DNA of 64,000 bases from Kribbella pratensis (GCF_004366075.1 NZ_SODU01000001.1:62001-126000); one strand, 5' to 3'; positions 24,018 to 33,061 are shown, counted from the first letter of the stretch. The notes: a model not told the origin generated them from the letters alone. Made by a program: numbers and translations.

Positions 24018-25190
24018 GTGAAAGCGCTGACCTGGCAAGGCAAGCGGGACGTCGCGTACGGCGATGTGCCCGACCCGATCATCCAGCAGCCGACCGACGC
24101 GATCATCAAGGTCACGTCGACCGGGATCTGCGGGTCCGACCTGCACCTGTACGAGGTGATGGCGCCGTACCTCGAGGAAGGCGATGTGCTCGGCCACGAG
24201 CCGATCGGCATCGTCACCGAGGTCGGTGCGGAAGTGACCGGCCTCGCTCCCGGTGACCGCGTCGTCGTACCGTTCCAGATCGCCTGCGGGCGGTGCTTCA
24301 TGTGCGATCAAGGCCTGCAGACGCAGTGCGAGACCACTCAGGTCCGCGATCAGGGGATGGGCGCGGCGCTCTTCGGCTACACCAAGCTCTACGGGCAGGT
24401 CCCGGGCGCGCAGGCGGAGTACTTACGCGTCCCGCAGGCGCAGTACGGGCCGATCAAGGTGCCGGCGGGGCCGCCGGACGACCGGTTCGTCTACCTGTCC
24501 GACGTACTGCCGACGGCCTGGCAGGCGGTCGAGTACGCCGACGTGCCGCCGGGCGGGACCGTCGTGGTGATCGGGCTCGGTCCGATCGGCGACATGGCTG
24601 CCCGGATCGCGATGCACCGCAGCTGTCGGGTGATCGGCATCGACCTGGTCGCGGAGCGGCTCGAACGCGCCCGGCGGCGCGGCGTCGAGACACTGGAGTA
24701 CGGCGACGACGTGGCCGAGGTGGTCCGCGAGCTGACCGCCGGGCGCGGGGCCGACGCGGTGATCGATGCGGTCGGGATGGAGGCGCACGGGTCACCGGTC
24801 GCGAAATTCGGGCAGCAGCTGGCCGGGTTGCTGCCCGACAAGGTCCAGCAGCGGTTCATGGAGACGGCGGGAGTGGACCGGCTGGCAGCGCTGTACCTGG
24901 CGATCGACGTGGTCCGTCGCGGCGGCACGATCTCGTTGGTCGGTGTCTACGGCGGGATGGCGGATCCGCTGCCGATGCTGACGATCTTCGACAAGCAGAT
25001 CCAGTTGCGGATGGGGCAGGCCAACGTTCGCCGCTGGGTGGACCAGATTCTCCCGCTCCTCGGGAACGACGATCCGCTCGGGGTCGACGACTTCGCCACC
25101 CATCGCCTGCCGTTGTCGGACGGGCCTGCGGCGTACGAGATGTTCCAGAAAAAGCAGGACGGCGCGGTCAAGATCCTTTTGGCTCCGTAG
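24018..25190 (+). CDS. Zinc-dependent alcohol dehydrogenase (MDR family)
   Basis: A 390-residue medium-chain dehydrogenase. The catalytic zinc site includes Cys in GICGSDLH and HEPIG; the structural zinc site is CGRCFMCDQGLQTQC. The NAD-binding loop is VIGLGPIGDMAARIA. The insert between the cofactor domain and the C-terminus, with MEAHGSPVAKF, matches the formaldehyde-dehydrogenase-like subgroup, so a hydroxymethyl or aldehyde-type substrate is possible. GTG 24018 follows GGAGGGG. It is divergent from the LAL regulator and is followed, five bases after its stop, by a protein kinase gene. Confidence 0.9.
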   Translation: MKALTWQGKRDVAYGDVPDPIIQQPTDAIIKVTSTGICGSDLHLYEVMAPYLEEGDVLGHEPIGIVTEVGAEVTGLAPGDRVVVPFQIACGRCFMCDQGLQTQCETTQVRDQGMGAALFGYTKLYGQVPGAQAEYLRVPQAQYGPIKVPAGPPDDRFVYLSDVLPTAWQAVEYADVPPGGTVVVIGLGPIGDMAARIAMHRSCRVIGIDLVAERLERARRRGVETLEYGDDVAEVVRELTAGRGADAVIDAVGMEAHGSPVAKFGQQLAGLLPDKVQQRFMETAGVDRLAALYLAIDVVRRGGTISLVGVYGGMADPLPMLTIFDKQIQLRMGQANVRRWVDQILPLLGNDDPLGVDDFATHRLPLSDGPAAYEMFQKKQDGAVKILLAP

Positions 25191-25194
25191 CCGG

Positions 25195-26607
25195 GTGGGT
25201 ACCGGTAGCGGGATGTTGGCAGCAGGACGGTACAGACTGGGCTCCGTCATCGGGCGGGGCGGAATGGGCGAGGTCTTCCGCGCGACCGATGAACAGCTGG
25301 GACGTCCGGTTGCGGTCAAGGTGCTGTTACCGTCCGATCGCGATCCGTGCGCGGGGGAGAGGTTCCACCGCGAGGCGCGCGCCGCGGCGAGGCTGAACGA
25401 TCCGCACGTCGTGTCCGTGTACGACTTCGGCCACCACGACGACGGCTTCTTCCTGGTCATGGAACTGGTCGAAGGTCGTACGATCGCCGACGAGCTGGCC
25501 GAGCACGGGCCACTGCCGAAAGACCGGGCGATCGACATCGTCGAGCAGGCCGCCGCGGGACTGGCCGCGGCACATCGTGAGTCCGTCGTGCATCGCGACG
25601 TCAAGCCGGGCAATCTTCTGCTGGCGGCGGACGGGACCGTCAAGGTCGCGGACTTCGGGATCGCTCAGCTTCCAGGAGATGGCGCGGCAACGCTGACGGC
25701 GGGCGGCCAGATCATCGGCAGCGCGCCGTACCTCGCGCCCGAGCGTGCCAGCGGCGGTCAGGCCGGCCAGCCGTCCGATGTGTACGCCTTGGGTTGCGTG
25801 CTCTACCAGTTGGTCACGGGGCAGCCACCGTTCACCGGGGAACACCCAGCGGCGATCCTCTACCAGCACGTCGACGCCGATCCCGAGCCGCCGAGTCTGG
25901 TCAGCCCCGAACTCGGCGGACAGTTCGAGAGCGTTCTGCTCAGCATGCTCGCCAAGGATCCCGACGGCCGTCCGTCCGCTTCCGAGATCGCCACCGGCGC
26001 GCTGCGTGCTGCGCCAGTCCGTACGCCAGACCGTACGCCAGCCGGTGCGCCTGTTGGTGCGCCTGTCGGCTCGCGGCTGAAGGCGTTGCTGGCCGGGGGG
26101 ATCGCGGTCCTCGCGACCACAGCTGCCGTGCTGGCCGGAGTCGTCCTGGACGACAGTGAGAAGAGGTTGCCTCCGACAACCGACGTCGGTCCGCAGCCGA
26201 TCGTGACATCTGGTACGCCGGAAGCGCGCCCGACCGCGACGAGAACGTCAACCTCCACAACGCGACGTACCCCGTCAGGGGCGACGAGGTCAGCTCCGGC
26301 GTCGCAACGGGTGTCGCCGAGCACGCCTGCGGCTGCCACGACCTCGACCGACCAGTCGCCGTCGAGCGCACCCACTCGAAGCAGCACGACACGAACACCG
26401 GAAACGCCTGCAACCGGTCCATCCTCCTCGGCCCCGCCTCCGACATCCGAGAGCCCGACGCCTGACAGGCCGACATCCGGCTCCCCGGCATCCGGCACGC
26501 CGTCGCCGAGTTCCCAGGCCAGCACCACGCCATCGGCTTCGACCCCAGCCGCTCAAGACCGAGCCCACGGGAATTCGACCGATCGCACCGAACCGACTGC
26601 CTGCTGA
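25195..26607 (+). CDS. Transmembrane Ser/Thr protein kinase with mucin-like tail
   Basis: A 470-residue Hanks-type kinase. The catalytic domain (about 13-270) carries GRGGMGEVF, Lys42, HRDVKPGN (133-140), DFG (153-155) and APE (181-183), all intact. A Pro/Ala linker leads to one membrane span (about 297-318). The outer part (319-470) is almost only Ser, Thr and Pro, with no PASTA or other sensor domain. It should autophosphorylate and sense envelope state or act in a scaffold; substrates unknown. GTG 25195 lies close to the upstream stop; ATG 25213 is an equally sensible start. Confidence 0.88.
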   Translation: MGTGSGMLAAGRYRLGSVIGRGGMGEVFRATDEQLGRPVAVKVLLPSDRDPCAGERFHREARAAARLNDPHVVSVYDFGHHDDGFFLVMELVEGRTIADELAEHGPLPKDRAIDIVEQAAAGLAAAHRESVVHRDVKPGNLLLAADGTVKVADFGIAQLPGDGAATLTAGGQIIGSAPYLAPERASGGQAGQPSDVYALGCVLYQLVTGQPPFTGEHPAAILYQHVDADPEPPSLVSPELGGQFESVLLSMLAKDPDGRPSASEIATGALRAAPVRTPDRTPAGAPVGAPVGSRLKALLAGGIAVLATTAAVLAGVVLDDSEKRLPPTTDVGPQPIVTSGTPEARPTATRTSTSTTRRTPSGATRSAPASQRVSPSTPAAATTSTDQSPSSAPTRSSTTRTPETPATGPSSSAPPPTSESPTPDRPTSGSPASGTPSPSSQASTTPSASTPAAQDRAHGNSTDRTEPTAC

Positions 26608-26666
26608 CGCCTACCGTGGGTACCTGGCTTACGGAGAGAGGATCCTGGACGGAGGAAATCGACACC

Positions 26667-27155
26667 ATGGCTGAGGCGGAGCCCGCAGACGAGGCCGCGA
26701 CGATCGCGGACCGGGTAGCTCATGCCGCTCAGGACCAAGGGCTGACGATCGCGGTCGCGGAGTCGTTGACGAGCGGTGCCATCGCCAGCCGTCTCGGCGC
26801 GGCGCCCGACGCCAGTTCCTGGTTCGCCGGCGGTGTCGTGGCGTATGCGTCGGAGGTCAAGTTCAAGGTGCTGGACGTCGTGCCAGGGGCAGTCGTGTCC
26901 GCGCGGTGCGCTGCGCAGATGGCGCGTGGTGCCGCACGGTTGATGGCTGCGGATCTTGCCGTCGCGGTGACGGGAGTCGGTGGCCCGGGGCCGGTGGAGG
27001 GCCATCCTGCCGGGACGGTCTTTCTCGCCGTCAGCTCCGGCTCGGAAGAGCAAGTCCTCGAGCACCGTTTCGACGGCAGTCCGCAACACGTGGTGGAGCT
27101 CGCGACGCTCGCCGCTCTGCAGGCCCTGCTGAGCGCACTGGGAGCCGCAGGCTGA
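26667..27155 (+). CDS. CinA C-terminal-type nicotinamide-nucleotide amidohydrolase
   Basis: A 162-residue stand-alone CinA C-terminal (PncC) domain. The hallmark AVAESLTSGAIASRLGAAPD and SSWFAGGVVAYASEVKFKVL are clear, with GVGGPGPVEGHPAGTVFLAV. Family members convert NMN to nicotinic acid mononucleotide plus ammonia in pyridine-nucleotide recycling. The N-terminal MoaB-like domain of full CinA is absent, as in E. coli PncC. ATG 26667 follows GGAGG; the earlier in-frame ATG 26616 lacks such a site. The NAD synthesis genes near 60-64 kb may be functionally linked. Confidence 0.87.
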   Translation: MAEAEPADEAATIADRVAHAAQDQGLTIAVAESLTSGAIASRLGAAPDASSWFAGGVVAYASEVKFKVLDVVPGAVVSARCAAQMARGAARLMAADLAVAVTGVGGPGPVEGHPAGTVFLAVSSGSEEQVLEHRFDGSPQHVVELATLAALQALLSALGAAG

Positions 27156-27203
27156 CGCCCGCGAGCGGGTTTGCGGGCAGCCAAGGCTGGCTACCGGCCG
27201 AGA

Positions 27204-28163
27204 ATGATGAAGCTGGGGTTCAAGTTGATCGCCGAGGCGTACGGACCACGGGAGATCGTCGCGCAGGCGGCGCGCGCCGAGGAGGCCGGGTTCGACTTCG
27301 TCGAGGTGAGTGATCACTTTCATCCGTGGGTGAGCGAGCACGAGCATTCGGGTTTCGCGTTCTCGATGCTGGCGGCGATCGCTGCCCGTACGTCGTCTCT
27401 CGGTCTGGCGACCGGTGTGACGTGTCCGTTCATCCGGTATCACCCGGCGATCGTCGCGCAGGCCGCGGCGACCATCGCGATCCTGTCCGACGGGCGCTTC
27501 ACGTTGGGAGTCGGTGCGGGGGAGCGGCTCAACGAGCACGTCGTCGGCGCCGGTTGGCCGGCGGCCGCCACCCGGCACGAGATGCTGCGTGAGTCGCTGG
27601 AGATCATCCGGCTGCTGTGGAGCGGCGGATACCACTCGTACGACGGGAAACATGTGCGACTGGAGGACGCACGCGTCTTCGACCTCCCCGATGAGCGGCC
27701 GGATATCGCCGTCGCCGCCGGTGGGCCGGAGGCGGCTCGGCTTGCCGGTGAGCTTGGTGATGCGTTGTTCGTGACCGAACCGCGTGCGGACCTGGTTGCG
27801 GCGTACGAAGAAGTCGGTGGGCGCGGCCCTCGCTATGCCGAGGTCCCGTTGGCGTGGGCGGAGTCGGAGGATGACGCGGCGGAGTCGGCGCGGCGGTTGT
27901 TCCGGTTCGGTGTGACGGGCTGGAAGGTGCAGGCCGAGCTGCCGAATCCGGTGAACTTCGACGCCGCGACGGAGCTGGTCACCGCGGATCACATGCGTGA
28001 CCAGTTCGGCTGCGGGCCTGACGTGGAACGCCATGTGCAGATCGCGCGTCCGTTCGTCGATGCGGGTTATGACCGTCTGGCGCTGATCAACGCCGGCCCG
28101 GACATGGACGGCTTCTTCGACTTCTTCACCAAAGAACTCGGCCCCGCACTCCGCGCCCTCTGA
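27204..28163 (+). CDS. F420-type LLM-class oxidoreductase
   Basis: A 319-residue luciferase-fold enzyme starting KLGFKLIAEAYGPREIVAQA, with VEVSDHFHPW, TCPFIRYHPAIVAQAAATI and LGVGAGERLNEHVVG. This combination is that of F420-dependent glucose-6-phosphate dehydrogenase-like and TIGR03557-type enzymes. F420 rather than FMN is therefore the likely cofactor; substrate unknown. ATG 27204 or 27207 are both possible starts, with a weak GGCCGAG upstream. No neighbour gives a clear pathway. Confidence 0.85.
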   Translation: MMKLGFKLIAEAYGPREIVAQAARAEEAGFDFVEVSDHFHPWVSEHEHSGFAFSMLAAIAARTSSLGLATGVTCPFIRYHPAIVAQAAATIAILSDGRFTLGVGAGERLNEHVVGAGWPAAATRHEMLRESLEIIRLLWSGGYHSYDGKHVRLEDARVFDLPDERPDIAVAAGGPEAARLAGELGDALFVTEPRADLVAAYEEVGGRGPRYAEVPLAWAESEDDAAESARRLFRFGVTGWKVQAELPNPVNFDAATELVTADHMRDQFGCGPDVERHVQIARPFVDAGYDRLALINAGPDMDGFFDFFTKELGPALRAL

Positions 28164-28411
28164 CACGACCTGACACGACCCGGCGGACGGCATGGACCGG
28201 TGTGTCGGCGGGTACCGGGAGGGGGACCGTCCAGCAGCGGGCGGGTGCTGACGGATCGCAGCGCTGGAGGCGATTGTGATCACAGTTGGTGACGTGGACA
28301 CGTACTACGACTACGACGAGCGTCGATGGAAGTATCGCCGCCTGGGCGGCGGCCCCGTTCGTTCGAAGCCCGTATGTCCACAGGCGAGAGAACTGATGAC
28401 GGGAGAGATCG

Positions 28412-28585
28412 ATGGGTCTCGGAGACAAGGCGAAGCACACCGCGGAGGCGGCGAAGGGCAAGATGAAGGAGAAGACCGGCGACGCGACTGACAATCGCGA
28501 TCTGCAGGCCGAAGGGCAGGCGGAGAAGACCAAGGCCGACCTGAAGCAGGCCGGCGAGAAGGCAAAGGACGCCTTCAAGGACTGA
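28412..28585 (+). CDS. CsbD family stress protein
   Basis: A 57-residue, highly charged helical protein: MGLGDKAKHTAEAAKGKMKE, KTGDATDNRDLQAEGQAEKT, ADLKQAGEKAKDAFKD. This is the CsbD family, abundant general-stress proteins of unknown mechanism. GGGAGAG precedes ATG 28412. A perfect 11-bp terminator hairpin follows 21 bases after the stop. The preceding 246 bases (28166-28411) hold no credible gene and presumably the promoter. Confidence 0.88.
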   Translation: MGLGDKAKHTAEAAKGKMKEKTGDATDNRDLQAEGQAEKTKADLKQAGEKAKDAFKD

Positions 28586-28605
28586 CCCCTCCCGCAAGGA
28601 ACTCC

Positions 28606-28636
28606 CGGATCCCCACTCCTCACGGGTGGGGATCCG
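28606..28636 (+). terminator. Hairpin terminator after csbD-like gene
   Basis: CGGATCCCCAC pairs perfectly with GTGGGGATCCG (11-bp stem, 9-base loop), directly after the CsbD-type gene. Confidence 0.8.
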
Positions 28637-28806
28637 TCGCGTTGTGCGCACCCTCCGTTCGCCGCCCGGCCCGCTGCCACGGCCAGCTCGACCAGCCGGC
28701 CGACGCCGATCCGTCTGCTGAGTCACGGTTCGGTGACGTCAGCGGTACGGCATGAGCATGCTCGGTCTGGTGAGTATGTTTCAGTTGTTAACGTGTCCAT
28801 AGATGG

Positions 28807-29001
28807 GTGAAGACTTTCCGCGTGCCGGTCGCGGGGGCGGAGGCAATTCCTCCAGGGATCGCGCTGTGCGCGGAATGCCCTTTCCAGGAACGATGTTCGG
28901 CGATGCGTCGCCAAGGTCCGATTGATCGCCGTTACGAGAACGTGACGCGTGGATGTCTGGTTGATGTCTTGACCAACCGGAATGTGAGCGCAAACATGTG
29001 A
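28807..29001 (+). other. Doubtful small Cys-bearing ORF in a 403-base gap
   Basis: The gap 28637-29039 has no clear gene. The frame from GTG 28807 could encode 64 residues with the pattern CAECPFQERC and a later RGC, reminiscent of small Fe-S or zinc proteins. Against it: no ribosome site, third-codon-position GC of only about 62 percent by eye (neighbours are much higher), and its 3' end runs through the LacI-type operators. I list it as an open question, not as a gene. Confidence 0.25.
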
Positions 29002-29012
29002 GCGCTAACAAT
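28982..29012. promoter_or_regulatory. Tandem LacI-type operators before the sugar-importer gene
   Basis: Two abutting sites, ATGTGAGCGCAAACAT (28982-28997) and ATGTGAGCGCTAACAAT (28996-29012), match the LacI pattern TGTTAGCGCTAACA. They lie 28-58 bases before the binding-protein start, and TTGACC at 28969-28974 may be the -35 box. The same core occurs before araB (35188, 35243), so one or both local LacI regulators probably act here. Confidence 0.65.
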
Positions 29013-29039
29013 CCGATCGGGCCCTGGAGGGGAAGAGTT

Positions 29040-30179
29040 GTGAAGAAGAGGTTTGTGGCCACTCTGAGTGGGGCCTTGCTGATGCTCGGCCTCGCGGCGT
29101 GCGGCGGACAAGGAGCGGGCGCGACTACCGACACCGCGAGTCAGCAGCCCAAGGATCTGACCATCGGGGTATCGATGCCGACACAGACGTCCGAGCGCTG
29201 GATCGCCGACGGCAAGGCGGTGAAGGAGAAGCTCGAGGCGAAGGGATACAAGGTCGATCTGCAGTACGCGAACGACGACATCCCGACCCAGTCGCAGCAG
29301 GTGGACCAGATGATCACCCAGGGCGCCGACGTGCTGGTGATCGCCGCGATCGACGGCACCGCGCTGAGCAGCCAGTTGCAGGCTGCGGCCGACAAGAAGA
29401 TCCCGGTGATCGCGTACGACCGGCTGATTCGCGGCAGTCAGAACGTCGACTTCTACGTCAGTTTCGACAACTACAAGGTCGGCGTCGCCCAGGCCAAGGC
29501 ACTTCTCCGCGGGCTGGGTCTGGAGAACGCGGACGGCTCGAAGGGCACCAAGACCGGGCCGCTCAACATCGAGGTCTTCGCCGGTTCGCTGGACGACAAC
29601 AACACGCACTTCTTCTTCCAGGGCGCCATGGACACCCTCAAGCCGTACATCGACAACGGCACGCTGGTGGTCAAGTCGAAGCAGACCAAGCTCGAGCAGG
29701 TCGCGATCCTGCGCTGGCAGCAGGAGGCCGCGCAGAAGCGGATGGAGAACCTGCTGACCTCGAGCTACAACGACGGCGCCAAGGTGGCCGGCGTCCTCTC
29801 GCCGTACGACGGCATTTCGCGCGGCATCATCACCGCGTTGCAGAACGTCGGTTACGGTACGGCGGCCAACCCGATGCCGGCGATCACCGGTCAGGACGCG
29901 GAGATCGCGTCGGTCAAGCTGATCAACACCGGTGTCCAGAGCTCGACGATCTTCAAGGACACCCGGTTGCTGGCCGCTCAGGCCGTCAACGCGTCGGTGG
30001 CGTTCCTGGAGAAGAAGGAGCCGGAGGCGAACGACACCAAGTCGTACGACAACGGCGTGAAGGTCGTCCCGGCGTACCTGCTGCCGATCCAGACCGTCTT
30101 CAAGCAGGACATCCAGAAGCAGCTCGTCGACTCCGGTTACTACACGGCCGCCGAGGTCGCCGCCGGTCAGGCGAAGTGA
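29040..30179 (+). CDS. chvE: ChvE-type multiple-monosaccharide-binding lipoprotein
   Basis: A 379-residue periplasmic-type sugar-binding lipoprotein. The signal peptide KKRFVATLSGALLMLGLAAC ends in a lipobox (Cys about 21). The mature part, with DLTIGVSMPTQTSERWIADG, GADVLVIAAIDGTALSSQL, IPVIAYDRLI and DFYVSFDNYKVG, matches ChvE/XylF-type proteins. It feeds arabinose or related sugars to the GguA/GguB-like importer encoded next. GTG 29040 follows GGAGGGG. Tandem LacI operators lie upstream and a long hairpin follows the stop. Confidence 0.92.
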   Translation: MKKRFVATLSGALLMLGLAACGGQGAGATTDTASQQPKDLTIGVSMPTQTSERWIADGKAVKEKLEAKGYKVDLQYANDDIPTQSQQVDQMITQGADVLVIAAIDGTALSSQLQAAADKKIPVIAYDRLIRGSQNVDFYVSFDNYKVGVAQAKALLRGLGLENADGSKGTKTGPLNIEVFAGSLDDNNTHFFFQGAMDTLKPYIDNGTLVVKSKQTKLEQVAILRWQQEAAQKRMENLLTSSYNDGAKVAGVLSPYDGISRGIITALQNVGYGTAANPMPAITGQDAEIASVKLINTGVQSSTIFKDTRLLAAQAVNASVAFLEKKEPEANDTKSYDNGVKVVPAYLLPIQTVFKQDIQKQLVDSGYYTAAEVAAGQAK

Positions 30180-30184
30180 AGCCC

Positions 30185-30224
30185 GGCCGGGTCCCGGCGG
30201 TATGCGAACCGCCGGGGCCCGGCC
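30185..30224 (+). promoter_or_regulatory. Long intercistronic hairpin between chvE and gguA
   Basis: A 17-base arm (GGCCGGGTCCCGGCGGT) pairs with ACCGCCGGGGCCCGGCC with one G-T wobble around a 6-base loop. It begins five bases after the binding-protein stop. Such hairpins commonly protect the upstream mRNA or partly terminate, giving more binding protein than membrane components. Confidence 0.7.
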
Positions 30225-30263
30225 GCGATCCGATGTGGATGGTGTGGCCGTGAAGGAGGCTGA

Positions 30264-31802
30264 ATGAACGACGTGCTGCTCGAGATGCGGGGAATCACCA
30301 AGCGTTTCCCCGGTGTCACGGCTCTCGAGGACGTGTCACTCGCCGTACGGCGTGGGGAGATCCACGCGATCTGTGGCGAGAACGGTGCCGGCAAGTCGAC
30401 GCTGATGAAGGTGCTGTCCGGCGTCTACCCGACCGGTAGCTACGAGGGCGAGATCAGGTTCGACGGAAAACCCGTGCACTTCGGTGGCATCCGTGACAGC
30501 GAAGCCGTCGGGATCGTCATCATCCATCAGGAGCTGGCCCTCGTGCCCTACCTGTCGATCGCGGAGAACATCTTTCTCGGCAACGAACGCCGCGGCCGCG
30601 GCGGGCTGATCGACTGGAACCGGGCCAACGCCGAGGCCCGCGAACTGCTGACGTCGGTCGGGCTGGACGAGAACCCCGTGTCGCCGGTGATCCAGCTCGG
30701 AGTCGGCAAGCAGCAGTTGGTCGAGATCGCCAAGGCCCTGTCCAAGGAGGTCCGGCTGCTGATCCTCGACGAGCCGACCGCCGCGCTCAACGACGTGGAC
30801 TCGGCACATCTGCTCGAGCTGCTCCGGCGGCTCCGGGACCGGGGGATCACCTGCATCATGATCTCCCACAAACTCAGCGAGATCACGGCGATCGCCGACT
30901 CCACCACGGTGATCCGGGACGGAAAGACGGTCGAGACTCTCGACATGAGCTCCGGGGACGTGACCCAGCAGCGGATCATCCGCGGCATGGTCGGACGCGA
31001 CATCGACAGCTTCTATCCGGACCGGGTCTCCGAGCCCGGGCCCGAAGTGCTGCGGATCGAGAACTGGACTGCGTGGCATCCGGTCCAGCAGCGCAAGGTC
31101 GTCGACGGAGCCTCCCTCAACGTGCGGGCCGGCGAGGTCGTCGGCATCGCCGGACTGATGGGCGCGGGACGCACCGAACTCGCGATGAGCGTCTTCGGGC
31201 GCTCGTACGGGCGCAATATCAGCGGCCGGCTGTACCTGCACGGCAAGGAGGTCCGGGCCCGAACCGTGGCCGAGGCGATCTCCAACGGCATCGCCTACGC
31301 CACCGAGGATCGCAAGCGGTACGGGCTGAACCTGATCGCCGACGTCCGGGCCAACGTCTCCGCCGCCGCACTAGGCAAGCTGGCCCGGGCCGGCTGGATC
31401 AACGGCAACGAGGAGATCAAGGTCGCCGAGCAGGGCCGGCGGGACATGAACATCAAGACGCGCACCGTGCTGGACACCGTCGGCACCTTGTCCGGGGGCA
31501 ACCAGCAGAAGGTCGTGCTGTCCAAATGGCTCTTCACGGATCCGGACGTGCTCATCCTGGACGAGCCCACGCGCGGTATCGACGTCGGAGCCAAGTTCGA
31601 GATCTACACGATCATCAACCGGCTCGTAGCCCAGGGGAAGGCGGTCATCGTCATCTCCTCCGAACTCCCTGAACTGCTGGGGATGTGCGACCGGATCTAC
31701 ACGTTGTCGGCCGGACGGATCACTGGCGAGTTGCCGGTCGGCCAGGCCACCCAGGAAGACCTCATGGCGCTCATGACGATGGAGAAGGAGCTCGCCGGAT
31801 GA
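30264..31802 (+). CDS. gguA: Sugar ABC transporter ATPase (GguA/MmsA type)
   Basis: A 512-residue ATPase with two ABC cassettes. The first has Walker A GENGAGKST, then LGVGKQQLVEIAKAL and LLILDEPTAAL. The second has the expected degenerate Walker A (GLMGAGRTE) and signature LSGGNQQKVVLSKWLF. This is the tandem-cassette arrangement of ribose/xylose/arabinose importers. GGAGG precedes ATG 30264. It overlaps the permease gene by ATGA. Confidence 0.93.
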   Translation: MNDVLLEMRGITKRFPGVTALEDVSLAVRRGEIHAICGENGAGKSTLMKVLSGVYPTGSYEGEIRFDGKPVHFGGIRDSEAVGIVIIHQELALVPYLSIAENIFLGNERRGRGGLIDWNRANAEARELLTSVGLDENPVSPVIQLGVGKQQLVEIAKALSKEVRLLILDEPTAALNDVDSAHLLELLRRLRDRGITCIMISHKLSEITAIADSTTVIRDGKTVETLDMSSGDVTQQRIIRGMVGRDIDSFYPDRVSEPGPEVLRIENWTAWHPVQQRKVVDGASLNVRAGEVVGIAGLMGAGRTELAMSVFGRSYGRNISGRLYLHGKEVRARTVAEAISNGIAYATEDRKRYGLNLIADVRANVSAAALGKLARAGWINGNEEIKVAEQGRRDMNIKTRTVLDTVGTLSGGNQQKVVLSKWLFTDPDVLILDEPTRGIDVGAKFEIYTIINRLVAQGKAVIVISSELPELLGMCDRIYTLSAGRITGELPVGQATQEDLMALMTMEKELAG

Positions 31803-33049
31803 CCAGCACCGAACCAACCGCTCGACCACAGGACGCACCGGCGGAGAGCGCCCCCGCCGCCGCGCTGCACGTCGGTACCAGCGATCCGCTCACCTTGCTG
31901 ACGCGCAACCTGCGGCAGAGCGGCATCTACATCGCCTTCGTCGTGATCGTGGCGCTGTTCGCGTTCCTGACCGACGGTGTCCTGCTCAGCCCGGGCAACA
32001 TCACCAACATCGTGCTCCAGTACTCCTACATCCTGGTGCTCGCGATCGGCATGGTGATCCTGATCATCGCCGGCCACATCGACCTGTCGGTCGGGTCGAT
32101 CGTCGCGTTGACGGGCGCGGTGTCCGCCGTACTGGTCATCCAGCACGGACAGCCGTGGTGGGTCGGCGTGGTCGCGGCCGTCGCGGTGGGTGTCGCGGTC
32201 GGGGCCTGGCACGGCTTCTGGGTGGCGTACGTCGGTATGCCTGCGTTCATCGTGACGCTGGCCGGCATGTTGCTGTTCCGTGGCCTGACGTTGCAGGTGC
32301 TGGACAACGTCTCCTTGTCGCCGTTCCCGGCCGACTACCAGAAGGTCGCCAGCGGCTTCCTGAACGGCCTGATGGGCGGGCAGGGGTACGACGCGTTCAC
32401 GCTGCTGATCGCCGGGATCGCGGTCGCCGGGTACGCGGTCAGCGTGTTCCGCACCCGGTTGGCGCGGATCCGCTACCAGCAGCCGGTGGAGTCGTTCCCG
32501 CTGTTCGTGGCTCGCGTGCTGGTGGTCGCCGCGGTCGTCATGTACTTCGCCTGGCAGCTGGCTCATGCCCGCGGTCTGCCGATCGTCCTGATCATTCTGG
32601 CCGTCCTCGTGATCGCCTACGGGCTGATGACGAACAACACCGTCTTCGGCCGCCAGGTCTACGCGATCGGCGGCAACCTGTCGGCCGCGATGCTGTCCGG
32701 TGTGAAGGTCCGCAAGGTCAACTTCTGGATCTTCGTGAACATGGGCTTCCTGGCCGGGATCGCCGGCGTCATCTACTCGTCGCGGTCCAACGGCGCCCAG
32801 CCCGCGGCCGGCAACATGTTCGAACTCGACGCCATCGCCGCGGCGTTCATCGGCGGCGCCGCCGTCGCTGGCGGCGTCGGCACCGTGGTCGGGGCGATGG
32901 TCGGCGGTCTGATCATGGCGGTGATGAGCAACGGTATGCAGTTGATGGGTGTCGACCAGTCGACGCAGTCGGTCGTGAAGGGCCTGGTGCTGCTGCTGGC
33001 CGTTGCCTTCGACATCTACAACAAGCGCCGCGCCGGCGCCTCCCGCTGA
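31799..33049 (+). CDS. gguB: Sugar ABC transporter permease (GguB/MmsB type)
   Basis: A 416-residue permease with a disordered N-terminus (about 1-35) and ten or more membrane spans. Landmarks are MVILIIAGHIDLSVGSIVAL (the conserved BPD_transp_2 motif), FVAYVGMPAFIVTLAG-like text WVAYVGMPAFIVTLAGMLLF, and YAIGGNLSAAMLSGVKV. It forms the channel for the ChvE-like/GguA-like importer. Its ATG overlaps the ATPase stop. Thirteen bases later a LacI regulator gene begins, so the operon continues. Confidence 0.93.
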   Translation: MTSTEPTARPQDAPAESAPAAALHVGTSDPLTLLTRNLRQSGIYIAFVVIVALFAFLTDGVLLSPGNITNIVLQYSYILVLAIGMVILIIAGHIDLSVGSIVALTGAVSAVLVIQHGQPWWVGVVAAVAVGVAVGAWHGFWVAYVGMPAFIVTLAGMLLFRGLTLQVLDNVSLSPFPADYQKVASGFLNGLMGGQGYDAFTLLIAGIAVAGYAVSVFRTRLARIRYQQPVESFPLFVARVLVVAAVVMYFAWQLAHARGLPIVLIILAVLVIAYGLMTNNTVFGRQVYAIGGNLSAAMLSGVKVRKVNFWIFVNMGFLAGIAGVIYSSRSNGAQPAAGNMFELDAIAAAFIGGAAVAGGVGTVVGAMVGGLIMAVMSNGMQLMGVDQSTQSVVKGLVLLLAVAFDIYNKRRAGASR

Positions 33050-33061
33050 CGAAGGAGCCCT

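Noticed and set aside
28276-28491. 71-residue plus-strand ORF before CsbD
   Set aside because: It overlaps the csbD-like gene in another frame and its second half is a shadow of that gene; no ribosome site.
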